The position numbers and the translations under genes were made by a program. From an uncultured Isosphaeraceae bacterium (GTDB lineage: Bacteria > Planctomycetota > Planctomycetia > Isosphaerales > Isosphaeraceae): a stretch of DNA of 64,000 nt. Below, piece after piece: positions 16,109 to 24,564 of the stretch; position 1 is the stretch's first letter, and every line of letters begins with the position of its first letter. The stretch is taken from positions 372,001-436,000 of the forward strand of contig CAMFLR010000004.1 in assembly GCA_945957605.1 (NCBI GenBank), given 5' to 3'. The notes under the pieces were generated by a model. That model saw only the letters and a program-made list of their open reading frames with translations. It was not told where the DNA came from and made no database searches.

Positions 16109-16903
16109 GTGCCGACATCAGGATATCGAACGTTCGCCAGCGGAGTCGCCCTGCTTCTCAGCGCGGCCAAACTCGGCCTCGCTCAGAACGCACCGCCGCC
16201 TCCACCACAGCCAGTCGCGCCGCCCATCGAGGCAAGCGGCCCGGTCGATCAACCGATGCACGTCATCCCGACGCCGCCGGTCATCATCGTGCCGCCGGAA
16301 GGGATTCAACCCACCTGGAACGGCCGGACGATTGACCCGATCGCGCTCGAACGAAAGCAACCCAAGCACGTCGAGAAGAAAGCACGGTCGTGGTTTTGGC
16401 GCAGGTCTCAAGGAAAGATTCTAGGATACCCAGAAGAGTTCACGCCGCGCCCACTCGGCTCGGCCGTTCACGATCACGCGCGAGTCATGGTTGCGAACGG
16501 CGCGGCAGGCCGTCTCGCGCTCTTTGATTATGACTTTGTCCAAGGTTCGCATCAGCTTACAACCCGGGGCCGCGATCAACTCGCGAAGGTTGCCGCGCAA
16601 CTCGCGGTCAGCCCGTATCCGCTCGTGATCGAGCGGACGCCCGGCGCTCCCGCACTCGCCGAGGCTCGTCGCAATGCCGTGCTCAACGAACTTGCGGCAA
16701 ATCGCAATCCGGTCGATCCATCGCGCGTACTCGTCGGCCTACCTGTGCCGACCGGCATGTCGGGGGTAGAGGCGCAGGTGATCAGCGCGAATCAGTTGAA
16801 CCGGACTCAGCAGTACGGTCCGACTGTCCCAATCAACAGCAACGGTTTGAACAGCCCCAGCGGCGTGACGAACAACATTTCCGGCACACTTCCGGGCCAG
16901 TAA
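16109..16903 (+). CDS. Secreted OmpA-like protein of the Tad locus
   Basis: 264 aa, GTG start behind AGGGAG. Signal peptide (ASGVALLLSAAKLGLAQ), then a Pro-rich stretch (PPPPPQPVAPP), a basic patch with SWFWRRSQG, and a region from about residue 130 that resembles an OmpA/Pal or CpaD-type fold: LALFDYDFVQGSHQLTTRG, DQLAKVAAQLAVSPYPLVIE, LAEARRNAVLNELA. The tail is Asn/Ser/Gly rich. It lies 45 bases after cpaC and 46 before tadD, where CpaD/TadD-like accessory proteins that anchor or pilot the secretin are often found. An anchoring role is inference; the classical OmpA peptidoglycan residues are not clear. Confidence 0.65.
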   Translation: MPTSGYRTFASGVALLLSAAKLGLAQNAPPPPPQPVAPPIEASGPVDQPMHVIPTPPVIIVPPEGIQPTWNGRTIDPIALERKQPKHVEKKARSWFWRRSQGKILGYPEEFTPRPLGSAVHDHARVMVANGAAGRLALFDYDFVQGSHQLTTRGRDQLAKVAAQLAVSPYPLVIERTPGAPALAEARRNAVLNELAANRNPVDPSRVLVGLPVPTGMSGVEAQVISANQLNRTQQYGPTVPINSNGLNSPSGVTNNISGTLPGQ

Positions 16904-16949
16904 CGTGTGGCGTGGAAACCTCGAAACCGAGCCCCGGAGCGTGCCGAGC

Positions 16950-17765
16950 ATGATGCGATGCCGCAGCTATTCTCACTTCTTCTGGCGAGCGTTCGCTTGC
17001 ATGTTGTCTCTGGCAGTCGTCGGCTGCGGCCACACGCGCCAGTCGAAGAAGCCCGAGCACGAAACGGCCGCGTTGCTCAATCCGGGTGGCACATCCAAGG
17101 TGACCAACCAGCAAGCCGCCGACTTGCGCATCGCACTCGGACGCACGCACGAAGAAGAAGGCCGGCTCGATGAGGCGGAAACTGCCTATCGCGACGCGAT
17201 CAAGAACGACTCCAAGCGTGCCGATGCTCACGCCCGACTGGCGATCCTCTGCGACAAGCGCGGCGACTTCAAGGAATCGTCGAAAGAGTTCGCCGAGGCA
17301 ATCAAGCGAGCGCCCAAGGATCCCGAATTGCTCTGCGACCAGGGCTACAGCTTTTACGTCCAGCGCCGATGGTCAGAGGCTGAAACCAGCCTTCGCAAGG
17401 CGATCAAGCTTAGCCCCAGACACGCCCGAAGCCACAACAACCTCGCGCTCGTCCTTGCCCGCGAAGGAAATGCCGACGCCGCCGTCGCCGAGTTCGTAAA
17501 AGCCGGCTGCGATCCCTCCGACGCCCGAGCCAATCTTGGGTTGGTCCTGGCAATGGAAGGTCGTTCGACAGAGTCGCAAGCCGCCTACACCCGTGCTCTG
17601 GAACTCAAGCCTGCCTCTAAAGTTGCACGAGAAGGCCTGACCGCCGCGAACAACGTGATCGCTCGCCAGAGCACCGCCAAACCAGCTCAGTCCGCACAAA
17701 TCGCTTCGACAGGTCTGATCAAGGACGAAGCGGTCGCCCGAACTTCTTTCACGCCTGCTCGCTGA
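16950..17765 (+). CDS. tadD: TPR lipoprotein TadD
   Basis: 271 aa, begun at the tandem ATG 16950 (GGAG upstream) rather than GTG 16905. The leader ends in a lipobox (SLAVVGC), so it is an outer-membrane lipoprotein. Six or so tetratricopeptide repeats follow: LGRTHEEEGRLDEAETAYRDAI, HARLAILCDKRGDFKESS, LCDQGYSFYVQRRWSEAE, HNNLALVLAREGNADAAV, NLGLVLAMEGRSTESQ. TadD is a TPR lipoprotein needed for secretin assembly in Tad systems, and the position between the secretin and TadE genes fits. The C-terminal tail is low-complexity Ala/Gln/Ser. Confidence 0.88.
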   Translation: MMRCRSYSHFFWRAFACMLSLAVVGCGHTRQSKKPEHETAALLNPGGTSKVTNQQAADLRIALGRTHEEEGRLDEAETAYRDAIKNDSKRADAHARLAILCDKRGDFKESSKEFAEAIKRAPKDPELLCDQGYSFYVQRRWSEAETSLRKAIKLSPRHARSHNNLALVLAREGNADAAVAEFVKAGCDPSDARANLGLVLAMEGRSTESQAAYTRALELKPASKVAREGLTAANNVIARQSTAKPAQSAQIASTGLIKDEAVARTSFTPAR

Positions 17766-17910
17766 GACACGTCCGCATGGCACTACACAGGCTGCACAAC
17801 AATAAAGGAACAATTTAGAAACGGCCGACGCACGGTGCTGTTGTGATCTAGGATTGAATTAGGGGATGTTGTCATCAACAACGATCTGACCGCCGCGCGA
17901 GCCGACCGCT

Positions 17911-18333
17911 ATGAATGTGCAACGCCTGAGTCGTCGGCATAGCGTCTCAACCCGCCGGGGCGCGGCTGCGGTCGAGTTGGTGCTTGTTCTGCCTGTACTT
18001 TGTTTAGTTTGCATGATCGCGATCGACTACGCGCGACTCTTCTACGCCTGGGCTCTGATCGCTGATGCCGCACGCAACGGAGCGCTTTATGCCTCCGACT
18101 CGAGCCTTGCCACTTCGACGACGCTCGGCAGCATTCAAAATGCCGCGCTCGCCACAACGACGAATCTCTCTCCCACGCCAACCGTTGCGAACACCAGCGG
18201 AACCGATGGTTATGGCGTGTCGTACGTCGAAGTGACGGTGAATTATCAGTTTTCCACCTTGATTAGCTATCCCGGTATTCCCAGCTCGGTCGCGCTCAGC
18301 CGCACGGTCCGTATGGCGGCAACTCCGCCGTAA
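17911..18333 (+). CDS. tadE: TadE-family minor pseudopilin
   Basis: 140 aa with a type IV prepilin-like leader: basic head STRRG, then AAAVELVLVLPVLCLVCMIAID with Glu at +5, followed by the TadE-conserved YARLFYAWALIADAARNGAL. The remainder is a Ser/Thr-rich beta region. It is probably cleaved by CpaA and added to the pilus tip or base. First of three pseudopilin genes in this arm, 145 bases after tadD. Confidence 0.88.
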   Translation: MNVQRLSRRHSVSTRRGAAAVELVLVLPVLCLVCMIAIDYARLFYAWALIADAARNGALYASDSSLATSTTLGSIQNAALATTTNLSPTPTVANTSGTDGYGVSYVEVTVNYQFSTLISYPGIPSSVALSRTVRMAATPP

Positions 18334-18375
18334 AACGGCCCTGTCCGCGGATCGAGCTTTCAAAAGGTGACGACC

Positions 18376-18780
18376 ATGATCTGTTCGCCACGCCGTCGCA
18401 AGCGGAGAGGCTTGATGCTTGTCGAGGCGAGCATCGTCTACATCATCGCGATCTTTCTGATCGTGGGTGTGATGTCGCTGGGCCTGGGTATCTTCCGCTA
18501 TCAGCAACTGGCATGGCTTTCGGCCGAATGCGCGCGCTGGGCTTCGGTACACGGATCGACGTATCAAAGCGAACAGAGCGCGGCTGCAATAACGAGCACG
18601 GATATTTACAACAACGTGGTCAAGCCAAATCAGCTTCTGCTCGACAGTAAATACATCGGAGTTTCCCTGACAATGACCTCCGGTGTCGCCACAGTAACGC
18701 TCACGTACAACTGGACGCCCGAGTTCTACCTTAGCGCCATCACAATGCGTGCCAAGGCGGCGTGTCCCATTACCTACTGA
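18376..18780 (+). CDS. TadE-family minor pseudopilin, second in arm
   Basis: 134 aa from ATG 18376 (AAGG seven bases upstream; GTG 18367 is the alternative). Basic head PRRRKRRG, then LMLVEASIVYIIAIFLIVGVM with Glu at +5, and a conserved FRYQQLAWLSAECARWASVHGS segment like the TadE helix. About 43 bases after the first tadE. May correspond to TadF, but the assignment between TadE and TadF is not secure. Confidence 0.82.
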   Translation: MICSPRRRKRRGLMLVEASIVYIIAIFLIVGVMSLGLGIFRYQQLAWLSAECARWASVHGSTYQSEQSAAAITSTDIYNNVVKPNQLLLDSKYIGVSLTMTSGVATVTLTYNWTPEFYLSAITMRAKAACPITY

Positions 18781-18846
18781 TCGCAACGAATGTACTGGGC
18801 GTGGTTGGTTTGAACCCCGCCCACTAATGCCACACGAGCTAACATC

Positions 18847-20103
18847 ATGATCGTTTCGAGCGGTGCGTGGACCAAAACGCGTCGGCGCGGAGCCGTCGCG
18901 GTTCTCGTTGTCGTCTGTCTCATTCCGCTGGTAGGCGTGCTCGGTATGGTGCTCGACTGCGCGCTCTTCTTCGGCGAGCGGCGCCGTTGCAAGGCCGCCG
19001 CCGATGCGACAGCCCACGCCGCCGCTTGTTCGCTTTACACGAACTATTCGACCGACAATGGACTCGACCCTCGCGGACTCGCGCGCTCCGCCGCCCTTTC
19101 GATCGCATCAGGCAACGGTTACACAAACGACGGCACCGTGTCGAAGGTTACGATCAACATTCCTCCCACGTCCGGCACTTTCAGCGGCAAGAGCGGCTAC
19201 GCCGAAGTGATCGTCAATTACTATCAGCGCAAACTTTTCAGCGCGATTTGGGGAGCCGGCACTCAAACGATCACTGGCCGCTCTGTCTGCCGTGGAACTT
19301 TCGCACCCTACTCGCCCGCGTCGCTCATCGTCCTTGACCCGCTCGGCTCGGCTGCGCTTTCTGTCGCGGGAAGCGGACACATCATTGCTCAGTCTAGCGT
19401 GCAGGTGAACTCCACCAACTCGGGGGCTGTCCAGGCGACGAACTCCGGCTACGTCAAAGCCACGAACATCAACATATCTGGCAACTACACCACAAGCAGC
19501 AGCGGTTATCTGAGCGGATCGATCGCCACGAACGCCCCCTCGGTTAGCGACCCGATGACGAACATCGCCGCTCCAACCACCTCGGGACTGACGACTCGCG
19601 GCACAATTCCCGCCTACGGCACCTTCACGATGAGTCCCGGCGTTTACAACGGCGGCGTATCCATCGGTGGTGGCGCAAACGTGACGATGAGCCCCGGACT
19701 CTACTACATGAAGGGCGGGTCGTTCAGCATCGCAAACGGTGCGACGGTAAACGGCAGCGGCGTCACGATCTATGTCGACAGCGGTGGCGGTCAAATCAGC
19801 TTCCAGGGCGGAGGCGTGATCAACATGAGCGCTCCGACGAGCGGCACCTACGCCGGCATCGTCATGTTTCTCGACAAGAATTCGAGTCAAGGAATCAATA
19901 TCGCAAACGGCTCGACGACGACGGTAACCGGAACGGTTTACGCCCCAAGCGCGACTGCGACATTCGCGGGCGGCGCCTCGGCCACTCAGCTCGGTTCGCA
20001 GTTCATCGTCAAGAAAATGAACATCTCGAATAATGCGGACATCCGCATCAACTGGAGCACGGGGACAGTCGCCCGTACTCGTTCGATCAATCTCGTCGAG
20101 TAA
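18847..20103 (+). CDS. tadG: TadG-like pseudopilin with beta-helix-like extension
   Basis: 418 aa. The N-terminus is a TadG/Tad domain leader, RRRGAVAVLVVVCLIPLVGVLGMVLDCALFFG in essence: basic head, Gly, hydrophobic helix lacking Glu at +5, then RRRCKAAADATAHAAACSLY. Residues 60-150 hold the TadG beta region. From about 165 the sequence turns very Gly/Ser/Thr/Asn rich with recurring turns (TMSPGVYNGGVSIGGGANV, TMSPGLYYMKGGSFSIANGA, VTGTVYAPSATATFAGGA), which looks like a right-handed beta-helix or polymer-forming fold. No von Willebrand A domain, unlike some TadG. Last gene in the plus arm; converges on the second module. Confidence 0.82.
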   Translation: MIVSSGAWTKTRRRGAVAVLVVVCLIPLVGVLGMVLDCALFFGERRRCKAAADATAHAAACSLYTNYSTDNGLDPRGLARSAALSIASGNGYTNDGTVSKVTINIPPTSGTFSGKSGYAEVIVNYYQRKLFSAIWGAGTQTITGRSVCRGTFAPYSPASLIVLDPLGSAALSVAGSGHIIAQSSVQVNSTNSGAVQATNSGYVKATNINISGNYTTSSSGYLSGSIATNAPSVSDPMTNIAAPTTSGLTTRGTIPAYGTFTMSPGVYNGGVSIGGGANVTMSPGLYYMKGGSFSIANGATVNGSGVTIYVDSGGGQISFQGGGVINMSAPTSGTYAGIVMFLDKNSSQGINIANGSTTTVTGTVYAPSATATFAGGASATQLGSQFIVKKMNISNNADIRINWSTGTVARTRSINLVE

Positions 20104-20153
20104 CTCTCGCCGCGCGATGATATTCACGCGGCGAGATCGCGACTCGATTCGAT

Positions 20154-20786
20154 TCAGTTTCCGAGCGTCACCGTGCGATCGGTGTTGTCGGTCGAGACGA
20201 GCGTCTTACCTCGGTAGTAACGCACTGCAGTAAGCGTCATCGACGCCAGCCGGTTCGACCCGAACCCAACACCCGAGTTGCTCACGCTATCGTCAGGGCT
20301 GTAATAGGTGAGTGATGTTCGGCGCGTCGAGGAGGTCACCGCGAGGTCGGAAGCTCCAACCCCAAACTGACCCCAGGTTGTTGAGGAACCCGCCGAAACC
20401 TTGAAGTTCAGCGCGCCGTTGCTCAAGCTCATTCGCTGGGTCCAGGTGATCGTTTCATTGTTCGTGTTGAGCTGACCCGTACCTTGGGTGGCACTCGCGC
20501 GAATCGTGTCACCGTGCTGGATCTTCACCTGCAAGCCACCGGCGACGAAGTCCGGATTTTCGCTGTAGTTCAGGTTGAAGACCATCATCGTCGAACTCGG
20601 CGTGCTCGAATCCGGGCGCATGATCGTCTGAATTTGCGGACACGTGAGATTGACGTCCGGCGTGTTAATGACGATTTGCCAGTCTTCTTCGATCCCATCA
20701 ATTGTGGGGTCGATTGCCGCCGGTGCACTCAGATTGACGGCGAGTGATCCGACTGCGAAAAGCGCGATTGCCACGAAACGACGCAT
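20154..20786 (-). CDS. Secreted protein of unknown function, last in minor-pilin operon
   Basis: 210 aa with a clear signal peptide (MRRFVAIALFAVGSLAVNLS, cleavage near APAAID). The rest is beta-rich, with many Ser/Thr and VFNLNYSENPDF, ITWTQRMSLSNGALNFKVS and LTYYSPDDS stretches; I recognise no domain. AAAGGAAAG lies seven bases before the ATG, and the gene begins 24 bases after the tadG-like stop, so it is the last gene of this minus-strand operon. A surface-exposed accessory or pilus-associated protein is a guess from position. Confidence 0.75.
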   Translation of the reverse strand: MRRFVAIALFAVGSLAVNLSAPAAIDPTIDGIEEDWQIVINTPDVNLTCPQIQTIMRPDSSTPSSTMMVFNLNYSENPDFVAGGLQVKIQHGDTIRASATQGTGQLNTNNETITWTQRMSLSNGALNFKVSAGSSTTWGQFGVGASDLAVTSSTRRTSLTYYSPDDSVSNSGVGFGSNRLASMTLTAVRYYRGKTLVSTDNTDRTVTLGN

Positions 20787-20810
20787 GCGAGCTTTCCTTT
20801 CTGGTCGATG

Positions 20811-21971
20811 CTAGCGCGAAAGACGGAGAAATACCGCTCCGCCCGCCGACCATGGGTTGGGATTAGACGTGTCGAGGATCGCCGACGAATCCGTGCTGAG
20901 GGCGGGTTGCACCACGACATACTTGGGGTTGCCTGTAAGGTCGACGGCGACGATGCGCACGCTTGCAAATGACGTCGCGTTGTACCAGGCGTTATTTCCG
21001 CTGCCGCCTGACGTATCGTAAATCGGTACAAAAACCGGTTTGCCAATGATTCCTGTGAGGTTGCTCTTCACCGCCGCACTGATGCCGGGATTGGCGCTGA
21101 AAGTGTGCGGCAGTGTCACAGTTCCGCTAGGAAACTCCGTGGTCATTTGCGTAGGAGTGACGCCGTTCGAAATCTGGTCCCCAAGCGTCGACGTGCTGTT
21201 GTTCGAGACGCCGAATTTGATCGTTCCCCAGTTGCCCGAAAGGCCCGTCGTCACCGGATACGCGACCGATTCCGTAACGCCATCCGCGCCGGAGGTAACA
21301 CCGTTCGCGTTCGGCGGATTGTAGTTTGCCGGCGTAAACGTGTAGGAATCGCCTCCCGTACCACTCACCATTCGTGAATAGGCGGCGGAATCCATGACGA
21401 GCGGAAGAATCGACGTGTTGGCTGTGCCGATCGTGAACCCGCTGACCTGCACGAGTTCCACACTTGCCGTACTCGTTACGGATACCGTCGATCCCCCCGA
21501 ACGAAATGGGGCGGTGAAGAGGCCGGAAACATTGACCGACGCCGTTACTTGCACAGAATTGAACTTCGTCGAAGATGTTGAAACGCTCAAGGGAGCATCG
21601 GGAGAGTCAGCGTTCGCGCCGTCGAGAGCTTTGTAACCAATCACCACGTTCTGGCTGGATATGGAAAGTGCTTTTCCAAGCACCGAGTTCGCGTTTGCCG
21701 TGGAAATCGCGAAAGCTGTTGCCGAGGTCATCTCAGGTGTCAGATCAGAAATCGTCGTACTGATGCGGCGATCACTCGCGAGTTGGCGCGCGCCTGCTAG
21801 CGCAGCAGCGTCGGTCGCTGCCTTGAGCTGAGCGCTCGCCGTGGCGATCACGCCGATATCAACCGCGAGTGCGACGAAAACCGTGAGAACCACGAGCACG
21901 ACCGCGACGTGCACCAGCACCATCCCGCGCCGTTCCGTAATTCGACACGATCCCGTCGTTCCGGCCTTCAT
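20811..21971 (-). CDS. TadG-like pseudopilin, second module
   Basis: 386 aa. Leader head ITERRG, then MVLVHVAVVLVVLTVFVALAVDIG (no Glu at +5), followed by the Tad/TadG-typical ASAQLKAATDAAALAGARQLASD helix. The long C-terminal part is Ser/Thr/Asn-rich beta structure without a von Willebrand A domain; blocks such as GNWGTIKFGVSNNSTSTLG and VFVPIYDTSGGSGNNAWY recall Tad proteins in which the C-terminus holds a long beta domain. AAGGAG eight bases before the ATG. It follows two TadE genes and is the counterpart of the plus-strand tadG. Confidence 0.85.
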   Translation of the reverse strand: MKAGTTGSCRITERRGMVLVHVAVVLVVLTVFVALAVDIGVIATASAQLKAATDAAALAGARQLASDRRISTTISDLTPEMTSATAFAISTANANSVLGKALSISSQNVVIGYKALDGANADSPDAPLSVSTSSTKFNSVQVTASVNVSGLFTAPFRSGGSTVSVTSTASVELVQVSGFTIGTANTSILPLVMDSAAYSRMVSGTGGDSYTFTPANYNPPNANGVTSGADGVTESVAYPVTTGLSGNWGTIKFGVSNNSTSTLGDQISNGVTPTQMTTEFPSGTVTLPHTFSANPGISAAVKSNLTGIIGKPVFVPIYDTSGGSGNNAWYNATSFASVRIVAVDLTGNPKYVVVQPALSTDSSAILDTSNPNPWSAGGAVFLRLSR

Positions 21972-21987
21972 CTCAGGCGCTCCTTGC

Positions 21988-22410
21988 TTATGGGCGTTCG
22001 CTGCTCATCGTTGCCGACGAGGAGAGAGTGGTTGTCTTGAGGTAAAACGGGCTGCCGAACCAACTCACATTCTTGAACGCAACACTCACGGTAACCGACA
22101 CGGAATCACCCATATGCGACGTCGTAACGTCTGAAGGTGACGTCGTCAGCGTGTACGCACTCGACTTGATCCCGCTCGAATTCAGGACGGAAGCGACGGC
22201 TTTCGTCACGTCCGACTGCGATCGGCCGTTGATCACCGCCATCCTGCATCCTGCGCTCGCCGCAGTCGCAATCACCTGAGACGTCATCCCCATTTGCGAC
22301 ATCTCGATCGCGCCAAATATCAGTACGGTCAGCACCGACAGCGCGATCGACGATTCAACCATCGAAAGCCCGCGTCGTTTGCTTGCGCGTCGTGATGATC
22401 TGATAAACAT
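21988..22410 (-). CDS. TadE-family minor pseudopilin, second module
   Basis: 140 aa. Basic head SSRRASKRRG, then LSMVESSIALSVLTVLIFGAIEMSQMG (Glu at +5), followed by a conserved VIATAASAGCRMAVINGRSQ helix and a beta C-terminus ending in FKNVSWFGSPFYLKTTTLSS. The end of the protein is very like the neighbour at 22474 (YWLKSPFFYKSTTLSS), so the two arose by tandem duplication. 16 bases before the tadG-like gene. Confidence 0.88.
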   Translation of the reverse strand: MFIRSSRRASKRRGLSMVESSIALSVLTVLIFGAIEMSQMGMTSQVIATAASAGCRMAVINGRSQSDVTKAVASVLNSSGIKSSAYTLTTSPSDVTTSHMGDSVSVTVSVAFKNVSWFGSPFYLKTTTLSSSATMSSERP

Positions 22411-22473
22411 TGAACAGCTCGTGAATCGTTTCGGCGACGGCTCGAACGAACTGCGTCCGAGGCGCTGCCGGAA

Positions 22474-22893
22474 TTAGGGGCGTTGGCTGAGCATCACCGT
22501 CGTCGATGAGAGTGTTGTCGACTTGTAAAAAAATGGGCTCTTGAGCCAGTACACGCTTGTGAACGGAACCGAGAGCTTGAGCGAAATTTGCGTGTTGAGC
22601 GTGGTGGTTTCGATGGTCGAAGGGGTAAGCGTCATCGTAACAGCCGATGAGGAAATTCCTGCCGCAGAGAGTGTCGACTTCACGCGGGCCGAGACGTCGG
22701 TTGATGTTTTACCTCGACTCACTGCAACGCGGCACCCTTCGCGGGCGGCGTTCGCAAGCACGATTGAAACCGTGCACATGCGTCCGGCTTCCATCATGCC
22801 GAAGACAAGCAGAACAATGAGCGGCGCTGCCGCTACCAGCTCTACCAGGGCCGCACCGCCCCGCCGATGTGTGTGCCTCGACCGAATAAGCAT
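22474..22893 (-). CDS. TadE-family minor pseudopilin, first of second module
   Basis: 139 aa from ATG 22893, set by a strong GGAGGAGGAG site; the frame extends to 22992 but the extra residues are Cys/His-rich and unlike a leader. Head RSRHTHRRGG, then AALVELVAAAPLIVLLVFGMMEAG, then VLANAAREGCRVAVSRGKTS, which is the TadE signature. C-terminus matches the next gene. It heads the four-gene minus-strand operon TadE-TadE-TadG-secreted protein. Confidence 0.88.
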   Translation of the reverse strand: MLIRSRHTHRRGGAALVELVAAAPLIVLLVFGMMEAGRMCTVSIVLANAAREGCRVAVSRGKTSTDVSARVKSTLSAAGISSSAVTMTLTPSTIETTTLNTQISLKLSVPFTSVYWLKSPFFYKSTTLSSTTVMLSQRP

Positions 22894-23305
22894 CGACGCT
22901 CCTCCTCCGTGGCGCGTGCATCCACAATGCGAACGTGTCGCGCAGGAAAATCCGAATTCACACGAGATAGGCGTTGGTAAACACCGCGCCATCTGGAGGC
23001 AAACCCATCACGAACAAATCGTGCTATCCCAAAGCGTGTTCGCCTCTAATACAAACCGTAGTTAGCATTTCTGAACTTGGTCGGAAGTTGAGACAGAATT
23101 TATCTTTGGCAAGAATCGTGGCGAAAAAGAAACAGAATCGAGGAACATTCGTGCTGATGAGACGGATCCGCAACCTGAAACATAGTATTCGAAAACGCGC
23201 GACGGAAGACGGCAAAGACACTTCCCGAGTGATTCGTTCGACGAGGACCGCGATAGCGCCTTGGGCTTTGGCGGCGCGAAAGATCAAAGTCGCTCGTAAA
23301 TCGCG
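22894..23305. other. Intergenic region upstream of second minor-pilin operon
   Basis: 412 bases without a convincing gene. It should contain the promoter of the minus-strand TadE operon; I see no clear -35/-10 pair, no strong hairpin and no repeat. Open frames here (for example a plus-strand one over 22974-23456) have no ribosome site or recognisable protein character. Confidence 0.5.
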
Positions 23306-23596
23306 TCACTTGGGTAGAGACGAAATCATGGCGACGACCGAAACAAACGCCAGAACAACGCCGACGAAGCAACCCGGCGCCTTTTGTTTCGGCCCTGCCT
23401 GGAACACCAGCCACCCAAGCCACACCGCCATGCCCGCAAGATACGAGTTCCACTGAACGCCAATTTCGATCGGGTAAGACCAGGCCACGTTGCCGACTTC
23501 ATAATTCACAATGAACCGGCCGACAAAGCCCGCAACGAAGAACGCAAGGCTGACAATCCACAGACGCACTTTTAATTGGCGGTGCCACTTGGACAT
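23306..23596 (-). CDS. Small membrane protein of unknown function
   Basis: 96 aa from ATG 23596. Three hydrophobic segments (VRLWIVSLAFFVAGFVG; SYLAGMAVWLGWLVF; CFVGVVLAFVSVVAMI) with a conserved-looking IEIGVQWNSY stretch between. No domain recognised. It lies about 70 bases after the stop of the WGR-like gene upstream on the same strand. Confidence 0.55.
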   Translation of the reverse strand: MSKWHRQLKVRLWIVSLAFFVAGFVGRFIVNYEVGNVAWSYPIEIGVQWNSYLAGMAVWLGWLVFQAGPKQKAPGCFVGVVLAFVSVVAMISSLPK

Positions 23597-23664
23597 ATCA
23601 ATCTCGAACAATCGCTGCTAGATCAAGCGACATGGATCGATCGCATTCGCGAGGATCAGTTCTT

Positions 23665-24153
23665 TCAGTCGTCCCCGTCGTTCTCCTCGTCATAAATGCG
23701 GCTGAAATTCGCAAACTCCGTCCCCGCCAGGTCGGCCTCGATGACACATTTCGCGATTTCGAAGTCCGCAACATAACAACACACTTCCATCGTTCCCGAC
23801 CCGATGCTACCGCCATCGCAGTGACCCAGCCCCGTCCATCCCAGCGTCTCATTCATCCGGACTTCGAGCGCATGCCGTTTCTTCAGATCCTTCTTTGTGC
23901 CAAATCCATCGACGACGTACTCGATCAGTAGCGTGAATTCGCCAATCTCCTCGACGGGTACGTATCCGCTCTCGATGGCACCTTTGAGAACTTCCTCAAT
24001 CGCCGCGTCTTCATCGGAGCCTTTCGCACGTTTATGCGTCGTCATTTCACCACGCTCACCGGCCACGCCCCAGTGCTCGACAATCTTCCCGCGCGCGGCC
24101 CATGCTTCGTGGTAATGAAGTACGCCGTCGATTCTCTTGTAGAGCTTCTGCAT
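23665..24153 (-). CDS. WGR-like small cytoplasmic protein
   Basis: 162 aa from ATG 24153. The first 65 residues look like a divergent WGR-type fold: KLYKRIDGVLHYHEAWA, then IVEHWGVAGERGEM, then a helix ending in ESGYVPV, which matches the WGR layout of strand, W-G-x2-G turn and a terminal helix with GY. The rest has an acidic mix (IGEFTLLIEYVVDGFG; CCYVADFEIAKCVI) of unknown fold. WGR domains often bind nucleic acids or partner proteins. No partner gene is obvious here. Confidence 0.6.
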   Translation of the reverse strand: MQKLYKRIDGVLHYHEAWAARGKIVEHWGVAGERGEMTTHKRAKGSDEDAAIEEVLKGAIESGYVPVEEIGEFTLLIEYVVDGFGTKKDLKKRHALEVRMNETLGWTGLGHCDGGSIGSGTMEVCCYVADFEIAKCVIEADLAGTEFANFSRIYDEENDGDD

Positions 24154-24211
24154 CGCACACAACTCCGCTCAGGAAAGAAGGCATGCCAAACCCATCATCG
24201 CCGCAAACCAT

Positions 24212-24538
24212 CTAAACCCATTCAAGCGAAACGATCAGCCCATAGAGAAGTGCGAGAAGGCCCATTACAGCCATGGCCGTAAGACACTCGACGAGCCACG
24301 TCCATGGTCGGCCACGCCATCGTTCGATAACCCAAACCGAAATCACACTCGCGAGACACATGAGGGCGGTAATTAGGTAGAAGCGGCTCGACAACGATTG
24401 CAATTCGACCCACGTCTGTCGCGTCAACCACCAGACATAGTTGGCGACGAAAAAGAGAATCAGCCGCCACAGACGAAATAGGCGAACTGATTCTCGATTT
24501 TCATTAACGGGACGACCCGCTTCGTATCCCACAGTCAT
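24212..24538 (-). CDS. Small membrane protein of unknown function
   Basis: 108 aa with three hydrophobic stretches (LILFFVANYVWWLT; LITALMCLASVISVWVI; AVMGLLALLYGLIVSL) and basic loops. A GAGGCG site lies five bases before the ATG. No family recognised. Part of a group of four small membrane-protein genes between the Tad and type II-like clusters. Confidence 0.5.
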   Translation of the reverse strand: MTVGYEAGRPVNENRESVRLFRLWRLILFFVANYVWWLTRQTWVELQSLSSRFYLITALMCLASVISVWVIERWRGRPWTWLVECLTAMAVMGLLALLYGLIVSLEWV

Positions 24539-24564
24539 TTTCGCCTCAACGCGCGAGCATTTGA

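Noticed and set aside
18004-20127. Two minus-strand frames of more than 330 codons opposite the TadE/TadG genes
   Set aside because: They are antisense shadows of clear Tad genes; Arg/His/Asp-rich with no leader or motif.
22974-23456. 160-codon plus-strand frame in the gap before the membrane-protein gene
   Set aside because: Overlaps a supported minus-strand gene, no ribosome site, polar and basic with no domain.
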